Positions 59,739-64,000 of a DNA stretch of 64,000 bases are shown piece by piece. Origin of the DNA: Gnetum montanum (lineage: Eukaryota; Streptophyta; Gnetopsida; Gnetales; Gnetaceae); contig MNCI01004834.1 of NCBI GenBank assembly GCA_015680685.1, positions 227,530-291,529 of the forward strand. Direction: 5' to 3'. Position numbers and translations under genes: made by a program. Every line of letters begins with the position of its first letter. Positions within the stretch are counted from its first letter, which is position 1. The notes beneath the pieces are model-generated. The model was not told the DNA's origin and searched no databases. It was given only the letters and a program-made list of their open reading frames with translations.

Positions 59739-60467
59739 NNNNNNNNNNNNNNNNNNNNNNNNNNNNNNNNNNNNNNNNNNNNNNNNNNNNNNNNNNNNNN
59801 NNNNNNNNNNNNNNNNNNNNNNNNNNNNNNNNNNNNNNNNNNNNNNNNNNNNNNNNNNNNNNNNNNNNNNNNNNNNNNNNNNNNNNNNNNNNNNNNNNNN
59901 NNNNNNNNNNNNNNNNNNNNNNNNNNNNNNNNNNNNNNNNNNNNNNNNNNNNNNNNNNNNNNNNNNNNNNNNNNNNNNNNNNNNNNNNNNNNNNNNNNNN
60001 NNNNNNNNNNNNNNNNNNNNNNNNNNNNNNNNNNNNNNNNNNNNNNNNNNNNNNNNNNNNNNNNNNNNNNNNNNNNNNNNNNNNNNNNNNNNNNNNNNNN
60101 NNNNNNNNNNNNNNNNNNNNNNNNNNNNNNNNNNNNNNNNNNNNNNNNNNNNNNNNNNNNNNNNNNNNNNNNNNNNNNNNNNNNNNNNNNNNNNNNNNNN
60201 NNNNNNNNNNNNNNNNNNNNNNNNNNNNNNNNNNNNNNNNNNNNNNNNNNNNNNNNNNNNNNNNNNNNNNNNNNNNNNNNNNNNNNNNNNNNNNNNNNNN
60301 NNNNNNNNNNNNNNNNNNNNNNNNNNNNNNNNNNNNNNNNNNNNNNNNNNNNNNNNNNNNNNNNNNNNNNNNNNNNNNNNNNNNNNNNNNNNNNNNNNNN
60401 NNNNNNNNNNNNNNNNNNNNNNNNNNNNNNNNNNNNNNNNNNNNNNNNNNNNNNNNNNNNNNNNNNN
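59739..60467. other. Assembly gap (729 N)
   Basis: Unknown sequence inside the insertion. Any open frame running through it is an artefact. Confidence 1.
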
Positions 60468-61079
60468 AGGCTGAAATCTTTCCTTTAGCAAGCCATCTTA
60501 CAAGAAATCATCTTTACAAATCTTCTTTACAAATGCTCTTCTCAAGACCCCAAAGTGTGTCTTCAAGTGAGAGCCTAAGTGCTAGCTAATAGCTTTTCAA
60601 AGTATGATCTCCAAAAGTGTGATGTATGAGACCTCTCAAAAGTCCTTCTCTTTTCCCCCCCTTAAGCCTTTTTATAAGGTTCATAAGATAGTTATGTTCC
60701 AAAATATCCTAGCTAACTTTTCTCCCAAGTAAGGAGGTTACAACTTATCCATTTAGTTAGGAGGAAGTTATGTAGTTAGGAAGTTATATAGTTACGAGGA
60801 ATTAATATTTGTAACTATTATAAATATTGCTTTTGTAAGTAATTTATTTATTAAAATAAATCTAATTTACTTTAATACTAAATGTCATTAAGCCCTAATA
60901 ATTGTTTTCATAAAAATATAATGTAATATCCACCTTGGGGTGTAGATGTTGATGGTAACGATAGTTAATTTATAAAATAATTTATCTTTTCCTGTACCCT
61001 GGAAATAGAAATTTAAATTCAATGATGGCTTGAAATATGAGTCTGAATGTGAAGGCACTAATCCTGTAACTGCCAGCAA

Positions 61080-61870
61080 CTAATTCAAATTATCTTGCCC
61101 TGCCGAAAATCGTTACCAACAACTGCCATCACGAGAGAAGGCTCAGCCACCGCGTTAGGAAATGTCACCCTGTGTTCCATAAGCTTCTGCAACCATTCTA
61201 ACCTTCGCCTCTCACAAGTGCTCTTTCGGTTTTGATGATTATACAGAAATTTTGCAAGGTGTTTTATATCCTTGAGCAGAGCAAATTCGTATATTTTCAC
61301 TACCTTCTGTACATAGCGTCCATCTGTGGCAACTCGTCCATCTGTGGCAACTGGTAAAATTTCTAGCTTATGAAGTTTTCTTCCAACATTTAATACAGAT
61401 CCTTCAAGCAACGTCCACCAGGGATTTTGAGGCATTAGCCACTGTTACAGATGGAAACCCAAACTTGTTTATCGCGAGAAACAGGCGCATGTTCTTCTGA
61501 AATCCATTTTCCGCATGATTTTGATCAAGCCATAGGTGTCACCGTTGAAATCAAAAATGAGCACGCTGCGCTCTGCCCTTGACTGGCCTGAGTTCTTTAT
61601 CATAGTCATGGAAAAGGGCCTCCACATGCTCCATGAACTCAGGCTTGCTGTTCTTAGTCTCCGGCAGGCCAGCTACGGCTGCATCCGGCGACACAGATTC
61701 GGCCGATGCGAGGGCACGATTCCAAGCAGGTACCAGACAACATATTCGCTGGTGACGCCCAAAAGCTTAAAACCACGGCATTCAGTTCTATGTTTCAAAT
61801 TTTCTGTATTTCTGCAACGTTATTCGGGTTCATCTGCAACAGAAACCTTCTCATCCTTTGTTAATTAAAT
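61080..61870 (-). pseudogene. Gene-like fragment inside the insertion, family not recognised
   Basis: Minus-strand words with ordinary coding composition, in shifting frames. First GFKLLGVTSEYVVWYLLG (about 61775-61722), then SAESVSPDAAVAGLPETKNS (about 61705-61646) and EFMEHVEALFHDYDKELRPV. Next come DFNGDTYGLIKIMRKMDF and LFLAINKFGFPSVTVANAS. From 61435 a clean frame of 116 codons begins MPQNPWWTLLEGSVLNVGRK, with a 7-residue tandem repeat VATDGR(V/Y), and ends GNDFRQGKII at 61085. It reads like exons of a captured host gene. I could not name the family. Confidence 0.5.
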
Positions 61871-62217
61871 TTACCAAATGAAATTCAAAACCTGTTGGTA
61901 ATCCATTCATTAGATCTTCTGCACGCTTCCAACTCTTAAGTGGACCTTAATAATCCATTATCCAACATTAGCAGGAAGTATGCTTTTTGCGGTAAATAAT
62001 TTCATCCTTTGTTTGCTATTCCAATCTTCAATAAAGGCATTTTAATCTTGCTTTCCAAGAAGGCCTCAACATCAAAATTATTTACCAGTGGATGTTTCTC
62101 CAAAAATACCCATCAACTCACAATACTAAAGCTGCAAATTTACAACCAGGGATTGTGCCAATTTTAAATATAATATTCCAACTATTCCATGCAATGGCCA
62201 AATGTGCCAACAACACC

Positions 62218-63050
62218 TAAGTCTTCCGCAGGGCATAGCTTCATCATCACTACAATTGAAAACTTTACAAAGTGGGCTGAGGCTATTCCACTATGAAAGA
62301 CTACATTCGAACAAGTTTGCAAACTCATCCTAGATAACATCATAGCCTGATTTAGCATACCCATGATCATAGTTACAAACAATGGACCACAATTTAGTAG
62401 CCATGAAATGAAAGATTTTTGTCACAACCTAGGTATAAAGCATTCTTTCTCATCATCCTATTACCCTCGTCAAAAGCAAGCAATAAGGCCATCATCAACT
62501 TACTCAAAACAATGCTCAATAAAAGCAAACATAAGTGGCATGAACAATATCTCCATGCACTATGGGCATACAGAACAACTTATTGCAAGGTAACTAGTAT
62601 GAACCATTATAGCCTAGTTTATGATTCTAAAGTTGTTTTACCTCTTGAATTACAGGTGCCATCACTCCAAGTAGCATTGACTAACTTTATCAATGATGAG
62701 TAGAGCAAGGAGTTGCAAAGAACTTTGGACTCAATGGAGGAGCAACATATGCAAGCACTTGCTCACATCAAACACTATCAAGAGAGGAAGAAGCAACAAC
62801 ATCACCATAACTTGACCATGTGCAAGATCAAAGAAGATGACTTGGTCCTCAAAGTTGTCCATGAGCACACAAACAAATTCTTAGCCAACTAGGAAGGGCC
62901 CTTTCTTGTCACCAAAGCCTATGGAAATAGAGCATTTAGAATAGCTAACATGGATAGAAATGAGCTAGCCAATCCAATCAATCATTCCTATCTAAAGCCA
63001 TACTACATGTATCCAACAATCACCAACAAGCGAACCTGCTTTCAATAGTC
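62218..63050 (+). pseudogene. Tat-A integrase, core and C-terminal part
   Basis: Resumes with PKSSAGHSFIITTIENFTKW (about 62217-62275). The second catalytic acid is lost: VTNNGPQF near 62380, Asn for Asp. FCHNLGIKHSFSSSYYP follows, and a frameshift near 62475 removes the glutamate region from frame. The C-terminal domain has EDDLVLKVVHEHTNKFLAN (about 62834-62890) and MDRNELANPINHSYLKPYYM (about 62950-63010). No chromodomain is visible. Confidence 0.8.
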
Positions 63051-63130
63051 CACTACAACCTTAAACTAGCAACATGGCCTTCCAAGGCCTTAAACTAGTA
63101 CCATGGCCCACCATAGCCTCAAACTATCAA
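63050..63130 (+). repeat. Minisatellite M3 of Tat-A (after integrase)
   Basis: Three units: CCACTACAACCTTAAACTAGC, CTTCCAAGGCCTTAAACTAG and CCACCATAGCCTCAAACTAT. Same place as 36090-36400 in Tat-B. Confidence 0.65.
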
Positions 63131-63246
63131 ATTTGGTAACCAAGATAGCCTAATTCTCATGTGGCCTATATGCATTGTAGCATTATAATATGCAGTGGTG
63201 CTTTGTATTCTTTGTCAGTGCCTCTCAGGTCAATCCTCTAGACAAC

Positions 63247-63258
63247 AAGAAAAAGGGG
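63247..63258 (+). other. Polypurine tract of Tat-A
   Basis: AAGAAAAAGGGG, followed after a few bases by TTTAAACC, where the 3' LTR begins. It primes plus-strand synthesis. Confidence 0.75.
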
Positions 63259-63262
63259 TCAT

Positions 63263-64000
63263 TTAAACCTTACAAAAATTTACATATTATAGCCAATTTT
63301 CATCATGTAGCCTTCACCCCATGAAACCCAAGAAAAAACTTCATTGTAAATGTGAAGATTGTAATCCACAGTGGGCAATTTCACATACTTTATACTTTTT
63401 GGAGCTAAAAAATGCCTCGTAAGTGGTCAAAGCATCATTCCCCAAGTGAGAAAAGTTACCTAGTGTCTATATTTGAGCTTGGGGGTCAAAAATGCCTTTT
63501 GGAATGCCAAAAAAGGTAATTTTATGGGTTTTATGGGGGGTTATACACTTTTCTACGCTAGAAACACATGCAAGGGTGTAAATCTCACCTACCCCAGCAT
63601 GGAAGTATGGGAGTTTTGGAAACTTTCATCCTTTAGCATGCATAGATTGGAAACCTTCCCCCCTTAGTGTGGAAGTTCACATCCCCCCCCCCCCCCCCCC
63701 CTAACCAAAAGCATGGAGCCTTCACCCCCAACATTGAAAATTACATCCCCTCGCACGGAAGCCACAAAAGCCAAAATTCATTACTTCATGTACCTCAACA
63801 TTGACCAGCCACTTAGCAAGCATGGTCGAGAGCTCAATGTGAAAGATTCATCTCCAACATGGAACATGTGCCCCAATTACTATTTATAGTAAACAAAATG
63901 ACCATGGGGAAAGGTGCTTACTATGTATAGTAACCCCCCAAATTTGGGCACCCATCTCACTTGAATGAGGTAGAAATTTAGTAGCCATTTTGCAACCACA
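63263..64000 (+). repeat. Tat-A 3' LTR, left part (continues outside the window)
   Basis: Starts right after the polypurine tract with words resembling the Tat-B LTR start (TTTAAACCTTACAAAAATTT against TAAAACACCATAAATTTT). It contains several worn CATGTTGG/CATGG hairpin units (63590-63870) and a 19-base C run (63683-63701). No partner LTR is in the window, so its right end is unknown. Confidence 0.6.
63683..63701 (+). repeat. Poly-C tract (19 C)
   Basis: Uninterrupted C run inside the Tat-A 3' LTR. Confidence 0.9.

Larger units (their letters stand above)
59595..62212. mobile_element. Insertion in the Tat-A integrase with TG...CA ends and ACACC duplication
   Basis: The left flank ends ACACC (59590-59594) and the right flank starts ACACC (62213-62217). 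The insert begins TGTTGGCGACCATTTGG and ends GCCAAATGTGCCAACA. The reverse complement of the right end reads TGTTGGCACATTTGGC, so the ends form an imperfect inverted repeat of about 15 bases, longer than usual for an LTR element. Inside are an assembly gap, an LTR-like AT-rich stretch with TTATAAAAAGG on the minus strand (about 60665-60680), and a gene-like segment (61080-61870, minus). It is either an LTR element whose gag-pol is in the gap or absent, or a DNA transposon with an unusual target duplication. Confidence 0.7.
14945..64000 (+). mobile_element. Tat-A: very long Tat/Ogre-type LTR retrotransposon, interrupted twice, continues past the window
   Basis: The outermost element. Its parts in order are: a gag remnant (14945-16217); a gag-protease part (45605-47017) after the Athila insertion; a minisatellite; an antisense gene (52961-47729); a hairpin satellite; pol with RT, RNase H and a second RNase H (56967-59110); integrase split by another insertion (59290-59594 and 62218-63050); a polypurine tract (63247-63258); and the beginning of a 3' LTR. 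The 5' LTR and the start of gag are missing, because LINE sequence on the other strand abuts the gag at 14945. Without the insertions more than 16 kb of the element is present here. The gag-pro/pol split and the double RNase H identify the Tat lineage, with Ogre the closest known model. Confidence 0.8.

Noticed and set aside
59580-60589. Several long open frames through the run of N
   Set aside because: They exist only because unknown bases are treated as open; the real sequence is missing from 59739 to 60467.

Overview
The window is plant nuclear DNA with no intact host gene. It is a nest of old, heavily mutated retrotransposons, several of them very long, plus a broken piece of a plant potassium-channel gene. 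Spliceosomal GT-AG introns, TATAAATA boxes, plant-type Ty3/gypsy lineages (Athila and Tat/Ogre, the latter with a second RNase H domain) and a plant LINE all point to a large, repeat-rich genome. A conifer or other gymnosperm is my guess from style; it is not proven.

Layout. 1-4515: a GC-rich LINE (+), its 5' end outside the window, with an extra ORF after its reverse transcriptase. 4550-10167: two ~0.8 kb direct repeats enclosing AT-rich DNA and a Shaker-type K+ channel fragment (-). 10168-12340: the start of a Tat-type pol plus spacer (-, called Tat-C). 12780-14944: a charged coiled-coil ORF and a second LINE (-). From 14945 past the right edge runs the oldest large element, Tat-A (+). An Athila-type element (16218-45599, imperfect 5-bp target duplication CCCTG/CCCTC) sits in the Tat-A gag region. 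A 20.3 kb Tat/Ogre-type element, Tat-B (19840-40122, duplication CAAGG), sits in the Athila protease. A fourth insertion (59595-62212, duplication ACACC, with an assembly gap) splits the Tat-A integrase.

The most interesting system is inside the two Tat elements. Gag-protease and RT/RNaseH/integrase are separated by about 6 kb (Tat-B) and 10 kb (Tat-A). This is where Ogre-type elements carry an intron, and predicted 3' splice sites lie just before each pol. Each spacer holds an intron-containing gene on the OPPOSITE strand (Tat-B about 31836-27004, Tat-A about 52961-47729). The two copies are far apart in DNA sequence but align along the protein. Each has a short first exon, an FCP1/NIF-like HAD domain whose catalytic aspartates are absent, two conserved exons of unknown function (one with the signature LFGVPxDG), an acidic segment and a coiled-coil C-terminus. 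Introns fall at matching positions, and the Tat-B copy has a TATAAATA box upstream. Tat-B also has a second antisense coding stretch between integrase and the 3' LTR. A minisatellite (unit about 29 bp, core CTTAAACTAGCA) marks every module boundary in both elements. Each element also has its own array of hairpins, in the spacer and again in the LTR.

Everything is decayed. Premature stops are mostly TAG/TGA/TAA where relatives have CAG/CGA/CAA or TGG, and CpGs in the Athila primer-binding site have become CpA, as expected from long-term cytosine methylation. All gene entries are therefore given as pseudogenes; boundaries without target duplications are approximate.
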